This document shows, in pieces, positions 23,974 to 37,000 of a stretch of DNA of 64,000 bases (positions are counted from its first letter, which is position 1; each line of letters opens with the position of its first letter). The position numbers were made by a program, and so were the translations under genes. The notes beneath the pieces are model-generated. The model searched no databases, had not been told where the DNA came from, and saw only the letters and a list, made by a program, of their open reading frames with translations. Origin of the DNA: Epichloe hybrida. Its lineage: Eukaryota; Ascomycota; Sordariomycetes; Hypocreales; Clavicipitaceae. Where the stretch lies: assembly GCA_019022495.1 (NCBI GenBank), contig JAFEKR010000050.1, positions 186,001-250,000 of the forward strand, written 5' to 3'.

Positions 23974-26109
23974 TCAGAATCGGTGTTGGCGACCCACACT
24001 CTCTACTCGCACTCCAAGCTTGACCATCTCGCGCGAGTCGATGACGCCGCGCCCGTCAAACACCCATCTCGGCTTGGCCATGGCATCCGCAATGCGTACC
24101 CAATCCAACCGCTCCTTGGGCTTGTATTCCTCGGCGCTGCCCATACCCGTGGCGTCGCCCGTCTTCCTGCTCTCCCTCTCCTGAGTGCAGTCGGGACAAT
24201 CGTCGCTGCAAGAGGGCTCGACCTTGAAACGGTCGAGCGGGTCATCCGATGTCTCATTTGGCCGTTGCACAAGGTACTTGTGCAGGGCCAGCAAATCATT
24301 CGCGGAAGGAACTGAGGAATTGAAAGGTCGGGGGTCCGATTTTGGGTTAGGCTTTCGGCCCATCATCTTGGGCGCAACGTCCTGCACGGGCGCTGGTGCC
24401 GGCTTGGGAGCGGGCTGGTTTCGGAACTCGTCAAATTCCGTGGCAATCACGACGGCAGTGGCACCATGGCAAGCATCGTAGGCGTTACCGTGGACGGATA
24501 TGATGTTACCCGCGGCCAAAGGTCCAAGAGTGGCCTTGATCTCCTCCTTGATGACCAGCGGATTGCAGCAAGGGTCAAAGACGGCGACTTGTCGAGGACG
24601 CTCCTCCAGCAGGGTCTTGATCATCTCCAATGCGGGGGCTTCGCGAGTATCCGACGTGTCCTTCTTGAAGGCGTAGCCGAGGATGGCAACCTTCTTGCCC
24701 ACCAGGGTATTGTTCAGACACTTGATGACACGGTTGGTGAACCGATCACGAGCGTAGTCGTTCATCTTGACGACTTGTCGCCAGTACTCGCCCACCTCGG
24801 GAAGACCCATGGTTTCAGCAAGGTACACCAAGTTGAGGACGTCCTTCTTGAAACAACTTCCGCCGAATCCAATGCCCGCCATCAAAAACTTGTTGCCGAT
24901 TCGAGGGTCCACGCCGACCGCCCGAGCAACTTCGTCGACATCGGCGCCGGTTTGCTCGCAGACTGCCGATATGGAGTTGATGCTTGAGATGCGCTGCGCC
25001 AGCATGGAGTTGGCGACAAGCTTGGCCAACTCGGATGACCAGACATTGGTCGTTAAAATGCGCTCTCGGGGGACCCAAGCTGCGTACACGTTGACCAGTG
25101 CCTCGGCTGCCTTTTTGCCCGATGGTGTAGGGGCAGATCCAATCAGGATCCGGTCTGGGTAAAGGAGATCGTTCACGGCTGTGCCCGCAGCCAGGAACTC
25201 TGGGTTGGACAAGATTTCAAAGTGCACACCGGGGCGATGCATGGAAAGCTAGGTTTGAGCCAATATTTTTTTTTTTTTTTTTTTTTTTTTAGATACTGGA
25301 TTCATCAATGGAGGAGGACTGTGTCTGTACTGATACGTACCGTGTCGGCAACAAGCTGAGCGGTCCTGCAAGGAACAGTACTCTTCTCGACAATGATGGC
25401 ACCTTGGCGAGCATACTGAGCCACGACAGCCGTGACAGCCTCAAACGCAGTCATGTCAGTAGCACTTCCGGCACCGGCGCCACGCTCCTTGGTGGGCGTA
25501 TTGACTGCGACGAGGACAATGTCGGCTTCACCAATGCTCTTGGCGACGTCTGTAGTGAAGAAAAGATTGGCTGGGCGGCTGGCCACGTTGGTTTCGCCAT
25601 TCTCGGCAGAGGTTGCCTCGGTCTCGGATGCGCTCTCATTGATGAATGTAAAGTGCCGCGAGCCATCGCGAGCAACGCGAACAATGTCGTGCAGGCCCGG
25701 CTCATAAATGGGAGGATGGCGTGAGTTCCAACGGCGAATGCGTGTCTCGTCTCGATCGACGACCGTCACTTTGATGTCGGGGTTCTGGAAGGCAATGACG
25801 GCGGCAGTAGGACCACCTAAGACAGATGGAGCCTCGGTTAGAAAACCTTGTCCACAGAACATGAAGTCGTGGCATGGCGCATTCAAGCAAGCGCACTGCC
25901 TTGGCCCCCCGACAAAAGCGGCGAAACCAACAAAGATGAACAAAACAAGACGTGTACTTTGCTTTCGACTTACCAACATAACCAGCACCTACACAGCAAA
26001 TGGTGCGGACCTCGAAACCGTCCTTGATTGCGCCATTGGTGTGTTCTGCAGAGCCATTGAGGCCGAGCTTCTCGACTGAGTCGACAATGGCCTCGTGAAC
26101 GGCAGTCAT
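23974..26109 (-). CDS. UDP-glucose 6-dehydrogenase
   Basis: Oxidises UDP-glucose to UDP-glucuronate with two NAD+ in the cytosol, feeding UDP-xylose and glucuronic-acid glycans. Minus-strand exons 26109-25974, 25816-25341 and 25248-23974 join in frame to 628 residues. The Rossmann motif GAGYVGGPTA starts near residue 41. NPEFLAAGTA begins at 219 with the catalytic Glu at 221. ELAKLVAN carries Lys280 and Asn284, and GFGGSCFKKD carries the nucleophile Cys336. AFKKDTSDTREAP marks the UDP-binding domain. An insert of about 100 residues, rich in Pro and charged residues with a small Cys cluster (CSDDCPDC), lies between TEFDEFR and LDWVRIADAM; from memory, other filamentous ascomycete enzymes have one too. 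The intron before the first exon boundary splits GYVG. Confidence 0.95.
25267..25290. repeat. T24 tract inside intron 2 of UDP-glucose dehydrogenase
   Basis: A T homopolymer of about 24 bp, close to the acceptor site on the other strand's gene (an A run in the transcript's sense). Likely length-variable; it does not touch coding bases. Confidence 0.75.
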
Positions 26110-26286
26110 GGTGGCGGGACTGACTGACCGACCAGTGATGAGTGACCAGACTGACTGACTGGGTGGGAAAATGGAAAAGCAAGGCAGAGGCTCTCTCCAC
26201 ACGGGCACAACAGTGCAAGCTCCTCCTCAGCGTACTTATGGGGGGGTTCGTGGGGGATCCGGTAGCGCAATCGGTTCCAGTCGCAC

Positions 26287-26334
26287 AAGCAGAGCAGAGC
26301 AAGCAGAGCAGAGCAAGCAGAGCAGAGCAAGCAG
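26287..26334 (+). repeat. 14-bp tandem repeat in the UDP-glucose dehydrogenase 5' region
   Basis: AAGCAGAGCAGAGC repeated three times plus a partial unit, about 180 bp upstream of the start codon. Confidence 0.8.
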
Positions 26335-26598
26335 GCAAGGAGGGCACTTGCAGCAGGAAAGAGTCAAACTGGCAAGCAGGCGAGGAACAAGAAAAAAACG
26401 AGCGTATGTCGAAGGGGGATCGAGCAGACAGGAGAAGCAAAAGAAGAAGATGACAAAAAATTTAAAAAAATTAAGAGTAAGGAGATCCCCTTTCCAGTTC
26501 TGGCCTGGTGTCCCCCCGGCCATGACTGCGCAATAGGACGCGTTGTCCTTGTGTCTGATCAGTGATGACACCTGGCACAGCGCCACCTTGCACTTGCC

Positions 26599-26634
26599 TG
26601 GGTCCGTCTCTGGGTCCGTCTCTGGGTCCGTCTC
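26599..26634 (+). repeat. 12-bp tandem repeat
   Basis: TGGGTCCGTCTC three times in a row, followed by a degenerate fourth unit. About 490 bp upstream of the UDP-glucose dehydrogenase start. Confidence 0.8.
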
Positions 26635-27532
26635 TGGTTCCTTCCTGATCAATCCTAAGTGGCTGTCCGCGCGGCTGCCGTAGCTGCCACATATTTAAGC
26701 CTCCGAAAAAAATAGCCGCACCACGGAGTACAGAACGCCACCCGTCGCTAATATATCCGCTCGCACGCATGCAGATATGTAGGACCCGTCTGCGGACCCC
26801 TAAACTTGTGGGTCTATGGGGCCCCCACAGGCCCCCTGCCACAAGGTCAGTGACCGCGCAAGTACGCGAAAGTGTGGTGTAGTAACTTGTAGAGGGAAAA
26901 TAAGCAGTATATTTTATTATTAGCCTATTTATATATAAGCGAATTATACCTTTAATCCACTTCTATCCGATTCGATACAGACCCTAGTTGACGTGACTCC
27001 ACAAGCTTTAGGACCTCCATGTAAGGAGATATGTGTGCACCACCCGCAACATACATATGTACCATTGTTACGATACGAAATGTATGATATAATGAGTGTG
27101 TCAAGGTTGTTTCAATTCAACTACATACAATGTAGAGGTCAAAATTATCATCTAATATATGGGTTCTAGGTCACATGCTAGCCACATCCTCGGTAACAGG
27201 CCACTTGTCAATTCTAGCACGTAACAACCCAATTGACGTCAACTTGCATAGCACACCGACGAACAAGGTCCAACGACGAATCCCCGTGGTGCAGAATACC
27301 GATGATTCCGTGGCAGGCCCACCTGTTCATGTCCGTAGATTCAAACCGTCATATGCCGTGTTTTGAATAACGTCGTCAGACTGAGACTGAGAGCCCAACA
27401 CGCCAGCCGCTCATTGAAGCAACGTGGGGACTTGTTTCTTTCCCAGCTTCTTTCGCATCGTAATAACGTAGGATGAGACAAAAAAAAAAAAAAAAGGAAA
27501 AAAAAGTACATAAAGAAAGAAGCTTTCGAACT

Positions 27533-28638
27533 CTGCTGTGTACCGAATCGTTTGGCCCCGTCAACGGCGTGAGTCGCACGACTCTCATGCTCGTCAACCA
27601 CCTGCGCAAAAAAAACGGCGCCCAAGTCGCCGTCGTGGCACCTCATAATCACACAAAAAAAAAAAAAAACCACAACGACGCTTTCTCGCCCCTTTCCACC
27701 TCGGCGACTCAGGGTCCGGGTCCGCGTCCGCGTCCGCGTCCGGCCGGAAAGCAACCCGAGGTGCGCGTGACGGGATATCCTCTCCCGTTCAACCCCGAGC
27801 CAGATGGCCGTCTTCGCCCTGGACGCTGCCCAGAGCTACCTCTTCCGGCACCCGTCCATCAAGACCCATCTTCTACCCCTCGAGGTCCGTCAGGAGATAT
27901 CTCGTCGGCAACAAGATGCAGCCGGGGAGGAGCTCCATGCCCGCCGGGCTCGCGTTCAAGCTGTACATTGTCGGCGGCAACAGGAACCCCGGACGTGGAG
28001 AAGCACGTTGCGGCGACTTGTTCGATCGTCCACCGGCGACCGCTGAGGCAGCAAGGGAAAGGTCGTCTTCGCCGGCTTCAAGGTCGGCCGGGATCTCGCC
28101 GCGGCCTACGCCAGCGCCGACGTCTTCCTCCACTGCTCCGTCACCGTCTCGGAGACCCTTGGCCTCGTCGTCCTCGAGTCCATGGCCAGCGGCGTTGCCC
28201 CGTCGTGGCGCGCGACGAGGGCGGGCCCTCGGACATCCTTCTTCACCACGGCGTCACCGGCCTTCTCGTCCCGTCGGGAGATGTGGACGGCTTCGTCGCC
28301 GGCGCTGTGAAAGCTGGCCACCGATGCGGCGCTTCGCAGGCCAGGCGGATGAGGCCACCTGGGACAAGATAAACAACAAGGTCGCATGGCGCATGGCCGA
28401 CACCATCCAGGAGCGTCGACGCGAGCAGGGCAAGACAACATCATCATCATCATCATCATCATCATCGCAGCCGTCACCACCACCACCACCACCACCACCA
28501 GCCTCCCACCATCTAATATCCGTCTACGGCTGGTTAACGGTGAACAGAGCCGTGACACGCAGCGACATCGACGCCAGATTTAATGGGTGGATTAGGCATC
28601 ATCATCACATTCTGGGCAAGTCGTCGGCTGCTACGTGA
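27533..28638 (+). pseudogene. decayed GT4-family alpha-mannosyltransferase gene
   Basis: Pieces of a glycosyltransferase family 4 protein appear in order but in shifting frames. They are LLCTESFGPVNGVSRTT with VAVVAPHNHT (from about 27535), GYPLPFNPE (about 27774), AQSYLFRHPSIKT (about 27827), AFKLYIVGGNRNP (about 27953), GFKVGRDLAAAYASADVFL (from about 28075) with SETLGLVVLESMASG, and DEGGPSDIL then NNKVAWRMADTI (about 28375). Stretches between them that are present in intact family members, such as the segment between GYPLPFNPE and YLFRHPS, are missing. A-tracts interrupt the N-terminal part. Intact relatives transfer mannose to lipid or inositol acceptors in the cytosol. Decay is by indels; GC stays high, so RIP was not the cause. 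Sequencing indels could explain some shifts but not the large gaps. Confidence 0.8.
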
Positions 28639-29352
28639 TGTTTGCAGAATGTCTCCTGTGGGCGGGCCAAAGGACGCATGAGAACAGGAGAGCGCAAAGT
28701 AATACTGGCCGTCTACTGACTCCCGACTCCCCCCCCCCTTCTTTTCCCCTGCTCGTTTCAGAAGTTACCCTGCAGCATCATCATGTTTGAGCGCACATGA
28801 ACTTGGTGATTCTGGTGCATGAGGCGTTAATGAGGAGGGGTGAGGTGAATGGGTGGCATTTATTCAATTTCTGCCTCTGGTCCAAGACTCGCCTCGAGAC
28901 ACGAGACTGAGTGGCATGTGCTCACGTCTTCTTCCTGTTGCAGAGTGAGAGGTCCCCCACCTCCCAGCCTGTTATTTTCAGAAATAGACATTTGAACAAG
29001 AAGTGAGACTTTTGGTGCTAGACACGCGTACGCACGGCAAACACCCTTCTACGGTAGATTCCGCGGCCTATAATGGCTGCACGATCGAAACACTGCTCAC
29101 AGAAGCAGTTCCCTGGCAATCGCTTGTGGCACAGTGACTCCTGTCTATTCTTGTATTATTGTAGTCAAACTATGCCCTGGTATATCAGACAACGCCCTCA
29201 AGCAGACTCATGAATGCAGTCAAGGAATAAAACCAAGATGCCAACTTTCCACGGCTGATGCAACAGAAAGTAAGTGCGCTATGCTAGAAATCCAGAAATC
29301 CAGAAGAATGGAGACCAAAAGAAAGGAGGGGGAAAAAAAAAAAAACCCCTTC
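28639..29352. other. intergenic region
   Basis: Lies between the end of the mannosyltransferase remnant and the 3' end of a minus-strand gene. A C tract occurs near 28730. I see no gene or RNA. Confidence 0.5.
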
Positions 29353-30446
29353 TCAAACGCGCTTCCTCCCCCCGTCAGCCACCCTCCTCTTATACATGGC
29401 CGCATAACTAATCCTCTCAAAAGTTCCGAGCCCATACGCCGCCAGTCCCAAGACCAACCATATCGACGTGATGATGGTGCCGGTGGGGAAGATCATGAGT
29501 TGCACGCCAGGGAGGATAAAGGCGTGGGTGCCGTTGTGAAGAGCATCTAGTTGCGCCGAGACGGCGGCCTGGGCGGCGGAGAAGTCGGACAGGACGACGG
29601 ATTTGCTGAATACGCCGGTGAGGAAGGAGGCTTCGTTGAGGGAGATGTTGGTCTTGATGTCTGCGCCGCGAGGGGTTGTGGCGGAGAGGGTGAATGTTGG
29701 GATGAGGACCTCTTCGAGGGCGGCCCTGAGAGGTGTTAGTATTATATACATGTGTATATTTGTTTGTTGTAAACAGATAGGATTGGATTTTTGTATTTCT
29801 TTTGGGTGGTATGGGCTTTGTTTACGTACATGGTCATGTTTTGCGCGAGCTTCGCGGCATCAATTTGTCCCACAAACATGTAGGTTTGGACGAGGCGCGG
29901 TCCCCCGCTGGGAATGTCGTCTCGACGAGTCACCATCTGGGTCTGGTTGCTGACGAGGCCCATGGCCATGAGTTCCTTCTCGGAAATGGGACTGACGCTC
30001 GCGCCGTGGTACTGCAGCCCGACTTTGACGTTCTCGGGGGGAATGTTGGCAAAGTCGTCTCTTGGTTCGGAGATGCGGTACAGCCGCAGGTCGGCCTCGA
30101 AGAAGCCCGTTTTGGTGTCCAGGGCAGGGAGATTGTAGCAGATGCAGTTGCCGGTGGGGTTGGAGCTCCGCGGCAGCACGGAGAGGGCCTTGGTGCAGGC
30201 CGCGTCGGTGGCGGCGCTCCATGCCGTGGTGGTGTTGAGGGAGCCGGCGGCGCTGGCGGCCGTGTCTCGCCGGGTGAGGACGGGGGTGGATGGTGCTGCG
30301 CCGTTGGTGTTGTGGATGGCTGAGTATGGTCTCTCCAAGACATCGTCTGCTCTCAGGATGGCGTTTCCGAAAGGGTAGTTGTTGGATGAGGCGAGGGCGT
30401 TGGCCACCAGACAGATGGCCGTGGCGACCTTGGTGCATGCTCGCAT
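29353..30446 (-). CDS. secreted, single-pass membrane protein of unknown function
   Basis: Two minus-strand exons, 30446-29830 and 29725-29353, join in phase 2 to 329 residues. The Met at 30446 starts a good signal peptide (MRACTKVATAICLVANALA); an upstream Met at 30476 would add ten polar residues. A central domain holds a Cys pair in GNCICYN (about 100-104), several N-glycosylation sequons (NTT, NQT, NMT, NIS, NGT) and strands of moderate hydrophobicity. One membrane span lies at about 278-303, followed by a short basic tail (YKRRVADGGRKRV), so the bulk should face outside or the vacuole lumen. Intron donor GTACGT and acceptor CTCAG are consensus-like. I do not recognise the family. Confidence 0.75.
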
Positions 30447-31791
30447 GGTTGTCGGTTGGTAGTTTTGAGGCCGCATCGGAAGAGACGAGATGTTTTCCCT
30501 TGCTAGATTTTTTTTTTTTGATTTCTTCTCTGCACTTGATTCACTTGATTCAATCCCTGAGTTTCCTTTCCGTCTGGGGATTTTCTCCGGCGTGAATTGA
30601 TACCAGGTTCAGAGAGTTGATGCGATTCAGATTTGTCCACCGGCTGGTGTTTTGATACGAAATCTCACGCGCCGGGCGATTGATTGGCGATTGAGTTGTC
30701 GTCTTGCCGAGAGTATTAGTTTAGTTATTCATACTTTTCGTGACGTGACGTGACGTGACGTGACGTGACGTGGAGAAGCGATTAAGATATTGCGCGCAAC
30801 ACCAAGCGACGTATTATCTTCTTGCTAGCCGAAAGAAAGAAAAGAAATTGTTGTTCGATATTAAGTGTGTTTCCGCACACGAAAGTTGGCAATCGACTCG
30901 GACGCTGAACGGATGGAATTGGTGGACGCCCGACAAAGATGGACAGAAGAGAAGAAACAGCAACAGCAGCAACAGAAACAACAGAAACAACGAAGAGACA
31001 AGAGAGTAGCCTCGTCCAGAGAATTGGAAACGCAAGGGGAGGGAGAAGAGTCGGACTTGGGAGTTTGTATGGACTACATGGATGATGATGAGACCCAGGC
31101 GGTGTTGATACGGGCGACTGGTTCGGCATGCGTCAGGGCCGACACAATCTGTGGCATTGAGAGCTCCAGATGCCAAGATGAAAGGGGGAATTCCTTGTTC
31201 CGACTTCAGTTTCAGAGAACAGGTGAAGTGGTTCGGCCATGTCATGCCATGCCACGGGGGAGGTGGTGAAGCGTTACGACCAAGAAGGACGGATCCGCGG
31301 CGAGGTGGGCTGCATGACGGGAGACCGACGGGACGAGAGACCGACGGGACGAGAAACCGACGGGACTCTTCTCCGGTGCTGGGCAGCTCCTGCTTTTTCC
31401 TCCGCCTTCTTGTCTCCTCCGTTCGCTCCGTCGTCATGGCATGGCCGGGTTGCACTACCGCTTTGATGTCTTCAACAAGCGTCCGGACGAGAAGAGAAGC
31501 AAGGCTGAGTGAGCCAAGGGACAAGGGGGTCGTGTATGTGTGGCATCTGGTTGGTGCGACGGGGCGCATGTGCCGGCGTTGATTTGTTGTTGAGACACGG
31601 GCGAAACCCTTCCCCGTGGACAATTTGATGTTGCCGCATTCGTGTCTGGGTCGCCAACTTTGCCATCTCAGATCGGATCCAAAAGTTGTGCACGTGCACG
31701 AGCCCCGGCCGACGAGGCCCAGGCGTTTCAGCCGGCCGAACCAAGACCACCGCCGTGCCCGTTGTGGCGCGTCTCAGAATCAGAGTCAGAA
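30447..31791. other. intergenic region bordering transposon D
   Basis: Contains the promoter of the membrane-protein gene at its left end. ORFs of up to 143 codons (for example 30865-31269, with a Gln-rich run from CAG/CAA repeats, and 31151-31582) lack coherent composition and I do not call them genes. An 18-bp GACCGACGGGACGAGA-type repeat lies near 31322-31366. Base composition stays normal up to element D. Confidence 0.5.
30740..30771 (+). promoter_or_regulatory. TGACG x6 array upstream of the membrane-protein gene
   Basis: Six uninterrupted GTGAC units form overlapping TGACGT motifs, the core of CRE/ATF-type bZIP sites. The array is about 300 bp upstream of the start at 30446. Binding is inferred; a simple repeat without function is the alternative. 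Confidence 0.5.
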
Positions 31792-31844
31792 TACGGTCGC
31801 ACATTAGAGAGGTCCCGCAAAGGGCTGCCAAAACAAAAAAATCC
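31792..31844 (+). repeat. left terminal inverted repeat of element D
   Basis: Pairs with the reverse complement of about 43874-43926 with several mismatches, most of them transitions. Not RIP-saturated. Confidence 0.75.
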
Positions 31845-33464
31845 CTCAACCCCTTATTTGCGATTTTGCGATTTTATGATTTTTATAATATATTTTTTAT
31901 ACATTATAATTATGCTATATCTATAAAAAAACCTATAGAGCTTTTATAAGCAAATTAAATCCCTTTATAATAATAGGATTTCTTATAAATAAATCCTAGA
32001 TTAAATTAATACTAAGCTTTTTATATAAGGTAGCTAAAGTATTAGTCTTTATATATTATATTACTATCTTTAAGCCTAGGGAGTTTTATTTACTCTATAA
32101 AGTGTATAATATCTTTAGCCCTTATATAAAGAGATCTCTAAGCTTTTTATATAAGATATTCCTATAGAGACTATTTATTTAACTATTATTAAGCTTCTTT
32201 AGTAATAAGGGCATTAACTAGTTAGCTTATAAACCCTTTAAACATAGCTTTAGCAATAGGGCTTCTTATAAATGCAAAATTATATATAAATTATAGATAA
32301 ACTAATTTATTATATATAGTTTTACTTTTTCTCCTATAGTTATTTAGATTAATTAATTCTTTAAGACCTTTAAGCGTAAGACTAGCTATCCTATACGCTA
32401 TATATAATCCGCAAAATTCGCTATTAATATAGAATAAAAAGACGATTTTATATAAAAGAAAAGCGCTAAATTGCTTTATAGGATGTAATTTAATTCCTTA
32501 AAGCTAATTTAAAATAAACCTTTATAATATAAGGCTTTAGTTAAGGATATTTATATTATTATATATAATAAAAGGGCTAAGTCCTAGTCTTATAAAACTA
32601 ATTATATAACTTTTATTATATAGTCTTTCCTAAAGAAGTTTAAAAGTATTAGAAAAGGAACTTTTAATATTATATAAACTTCTTAGTACCTAGACTAAAC
32701 TTCCTTTAGTGCCTTAATAAATATAAGAAGCTAAAGAGATTTAGAATTTAAGTGTATATATATATTAATATATACTTATACTATATTATTTAGTTTTACT
32801 ATAGTTACTTTACTATAATTACTCTTAGTATATTAAAGTAGTATTTTTATATAATTAAATACCTTAGAATATAACTATTTTTTATAAGATCTAATTATAA
32901 AGTTAAGACTTTATTATAGGTAGCTACCTAAGTAATATTAGCATAAGCTAGCCTAGCTATAATTATATATAAGAATAAGAACTAAATCTCTTACTAGTTT
33001 ACTTAAGGGAATTATATTAGCTCTTATTATATATATAGGCTAAGTAAAAGAATTATTAGAATTAAAAGCTAGTGGTATTAGTTACATAAAGGAGTATTTA
33101 ATTACTAGATAGTATTCTTTAATAAACTTACTATATATATATTATTTATTAAAGATAATAAAGTAAATTAAATTACATTAAACGTAATTTATTTACCTAT
33201 AATCTAAGACAAATTTATAGACTTTATTACACTATAGAATAGCTATAAAATCTATATATAAAAGAATAAAGAGCACGTTATCTTAGGTATTCCTATAGAC
33301 CTTTATTATATAGAAAACACTTAAAATTAGGGCGTTTCTCTTAGTATAAATAATAATATAGAAGATTATATAGCATTAAACATAATACTTAATCCCCTTA
33401 ATAAGATTAATATTAACTAATTTCTTATATAGGAAATAGAAGATTAGTATATATAAGAGCTATA

Positions 33465-33681
33465 TGTAAGGGCTTAGGCTTTGCCTAAGCATTGTCCGTA
33501 TAGCAGTTAGAGAAAGGAGTGGTAAAAGTAGTTAGGGTAAGGAAAGGAAGCTTACATAAGTAGCTAAGGGAGTATAAGGGGCACTACTAGGGATAGCCTC
33601 TTACTCTTTCTCCTTTCTCCTTAAGTCTCTTAATACTATATTAATGCCTTATTATAGTAGCCTAAGGGCTAGTCTATAATA
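33465..33681 (+). repeat. 5' LTR of element B
   Basis: 217 bp; the terminal CA has become TA. Confidence 0.92.
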
Positions 33682-34059
33682 ATTAAGAGACTTCCTTTAG
33701 TTCTTTTTAATAACTACTAAAAGATATAATAGAAACACTAATAGATATATTAATAAATACAGTAAACACGCTCTAACTATAAGACTAACCTAGCTAAGGG
33801 ATAATAACTCCCCTATCTAATGCTATAGTATTACTAGTAGCTTAATAGGCTTAATTTAAGACACTTTAACTTATACTTAATAAGTAAATAGTAAAACTTA
33901 TATACCTCTAATAATAAGTAGCTATAAGCACTATAGGACCCTTAACCTAACTGCCTATTATAGCCTAGCCTAATACTCTAATAGTAAACCTTACTTTACC
34001 TCCTACCTCTAACCTAGTCCTAACTACACCTAGGGTAAAACAAAAACCTATTCCTATAG

Positions 34060-37000
34060 GTAACTTATATAATAGTAATAAGGCCTTATTTACTATATAG
34101 AAGTTCCTAATAGAATATAAGCTATAGGTAAATAAGGACTTTATTAGAACTAATAAAAATAAGTAAATATTTATTTACTAAAACCTATTCTCTAAAGTCT
34201 AGTCCTAGGTAGCTACTTTCTTTAAATAGGGTAGTATTTATAATTTTAACCTAGCTAAATTCCTAGAATACCTTAGGTCTATATTCTCTAATTTACATAG
34301 GTAGGAGATAGCCCTTATAGAACTTAACTAAATAAAATAAAGCCTAGGGGAGCTATTTTTTATGTTCTTTATTTACTTTATAGAGAAGCTCTTATTAGTA
34401 AGAGGGGATTATTAGGGGGATAATATAAAGCTAGTAAAGCTTTAATAAGCGCTTAATAAGTATTTAAGAGAAATTAGCGTAGGCTAGGGTATTAGCTAGA
34501 GTATATGGTATATAGCTATTACGTAGTATTATAAGATTATAGTTAATATTAAGGCCCTTACTATAGAGAATAAGTACTAGTCCTAACGCAGACTATAGCT
34601 AGCTAAACCTATACCTTAGACTAATTATAAGGGTAATACGCTAATAACTAGAGTGTGCGTAGTAAGGACTTAATTAGGAAAACAAAATAGGCTAGTTAAG
34701 AAGGAGAAAGGTCTAAAGCTAGCCGTAAATATATAATAGGCTAAATAGGTATTAGAAGCGGAGTTAGCTAAACGCTATTAGAAGAGATATTACTTATAAT
34801 ATAGATCTAAGGACTACTATATTTAGGAGTATACCTTCCTCCTACCCTATCCCCTATAGGTTAGTATTAACTTATATAAAGCAAATAAGGAAAGTATAGA
34901 TAAAGAGGTAAACATTCCCCCTATAGAAAATAAGTAGCCCCTAAGTAAAGTCTTATATAAGGGTAAGGAGGCTAACCATATACTATAATATAGGATAATT
35001 ATTTAAGCTATATAGAGTTAGAGTAGGATATAGTATAATATATAAACTAACCACTATTCTTAATTCCTATACTCTTTAATATATGTTATTATATTAATGT
35101 TTAGATTAATTATAGTTATAATTATTATAGTGCTATAAGTAAGTTAGTAGCAAAACGGTTTAGCCTAGAGCTTATTAGTTACTAAAGAGAAAGTATGTCT
35201 AGACTATAGTAAAAATAAAAAGGAGAGAAAAGAGAGTATAGGAGAACACCTCCTTAATTACCTATATAGTACGCACTAGAATAGACATTAATAGCTAGGA
35301 GTTATTAGTGTATTTATATATTATCTAGGCCTTATACAAGACATTATACTTAGGATGCTATAGCTAGAATATTATAATATAGTTATTTACATAGCAAAAT
35401 AGTAATTAGTTATTAGAGTAGCAAAGGACTTACATGTCTCTAAAGCCTTTACGCGTAGGGTAAAGACTCTAGTATAGGGGATTATTAGGTCCTTATATGC
35501 CGCGGAAGCGCGCTAGGCACACTAGAGAAAGGATACTTCTATAATATTTATTACCATAAGCCTTAGGGAGATAATAACAGTACTATAGATTATAGTGCCT
35601 AAGATAAAACCTAATAGCCTAGATATATTAATATTACCTAAGGAGTTAGCTAACTTCACGGACCTTTTTAATAAGGCTAGAGCTAATAGCTTACTTCCTT
35701 ATTAGGGGTCCCTTAATTACTACATACGCTTACGTAAGAATTAGGATAGGTCTAAACTAACGCTCCCTTAGGGACTACTATATAATATACTAAGGGACTA
35801 GCTTCTAGAGGTTAGGCGCTAGATTATAGACTTAATAGATAAGGGTTAGATTTATGCTAGCTTATTATTAGCTATAGCTCTAGTTCTCCTTATTAAAAAG
35901 GCTAATAGGGGTTAGCGTTTTTGCGTAAACTACTGCGCTCTTAATAAGATAATAGCATAGGATTGCTATTCTCTCCTATTAATTAAGGAGACACTCTATT
36001 CCTTATCCTAGGCACACTAGTTTATAAAGGTAAATATTTATATAGTGTTTTATAAGCTATAGATTACTAAGGGCTAGGAGCACCTAATAGCGTTTTAAAC
36101 TAGGTTTAGGCTATTTAAGTGGCTAGTTTACCCCTTTAGCCTAGCTAGCGTACTAGTAACGTTCTAATGTTATATTAACAAGTCCTTAGGGGATGCGTTA
36201 GGGGACTTTATTATAGCGTACTTAGATAATATCTTAGTTTACTTAGGGGGATTAAGGAAAGACTATATAGCTAAGGTCTAGTTAATATTAGGCTACCTAA
36301 GGGACGTAGGTTTATACTTAGACCTTAATAAGTCTATATTCGTAGTAAAGGAGGTTTAATACCTAGGATATATTATTATAGCGGGTCATTTTATTTATCT
36401 AGACCTAGTAAAGGTTATAGCTATTAGGGAGTAAGTAGCCCTAATAAAACTTTAGGGGGTTTGTAGCTTCCTAGGGTTTACTAATTTCTACTATAACTTT
36501 ATTAGTAACTTTTTAGAACTAGTGGCACCGCTAATATAATTAACTAAGAGAAATGTCCCTTTTTAATAGGGACCTAAAGAGAATAATGCCTTTAATAAGC
36601 TAAAAGATACCTTTATTACGTACCTAGTACTAGTATAATAGGACCTAGATCTCCCTATAGTAGTAGAAGCTAATTATTTAGGAATAGCTATTAGAGGATA
36701 CCTTTCCTAGTAAGGCTAGGATAGTGTTATATACCTAGTTACCTACTACTTTACTAGCCTTATAACCTTATAAAAGAACTATATAATTTATAATAAGGAA
36801 TTATTAGCTATTATCTTATGCCTTAAGGCGTGGTTAGCTAAGCTATAGGGCGTTTCTAGTCTATTTATAATCTATATAGACTATAAGAACCTAGAGTACT
36901 TTATAACTCCCTAGTTAATATTAGAGCAGTAGGCTTAATAGGCAGACACACTTACGCTATTTAATTTCTACCTCTAGTATAAACCTAGTATATAGGCGTA

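Larger units (their letters stand above)
26110..27532. other. 5' region of UDP-glucose dehydrogenase, then 1 kb without a gene
   Basis: The first few hundred bases should hold the UDP-glucose dehydrogenase promoter and leader. Two tandem repeats lie here (described separately). From about 26870 to 27180 the sequence becomes more AT-rich, with patches such as 26900-26960 that look like old transposon debris, but I cannot match them to any element in the window. No credible gene. Confidence 0.5.

Noticed and set aside
26287..26634. CRISPR-like or satellite array
   Set aside because: Two unrelated short tandem repeats with no spacers; the organism is a fungus.
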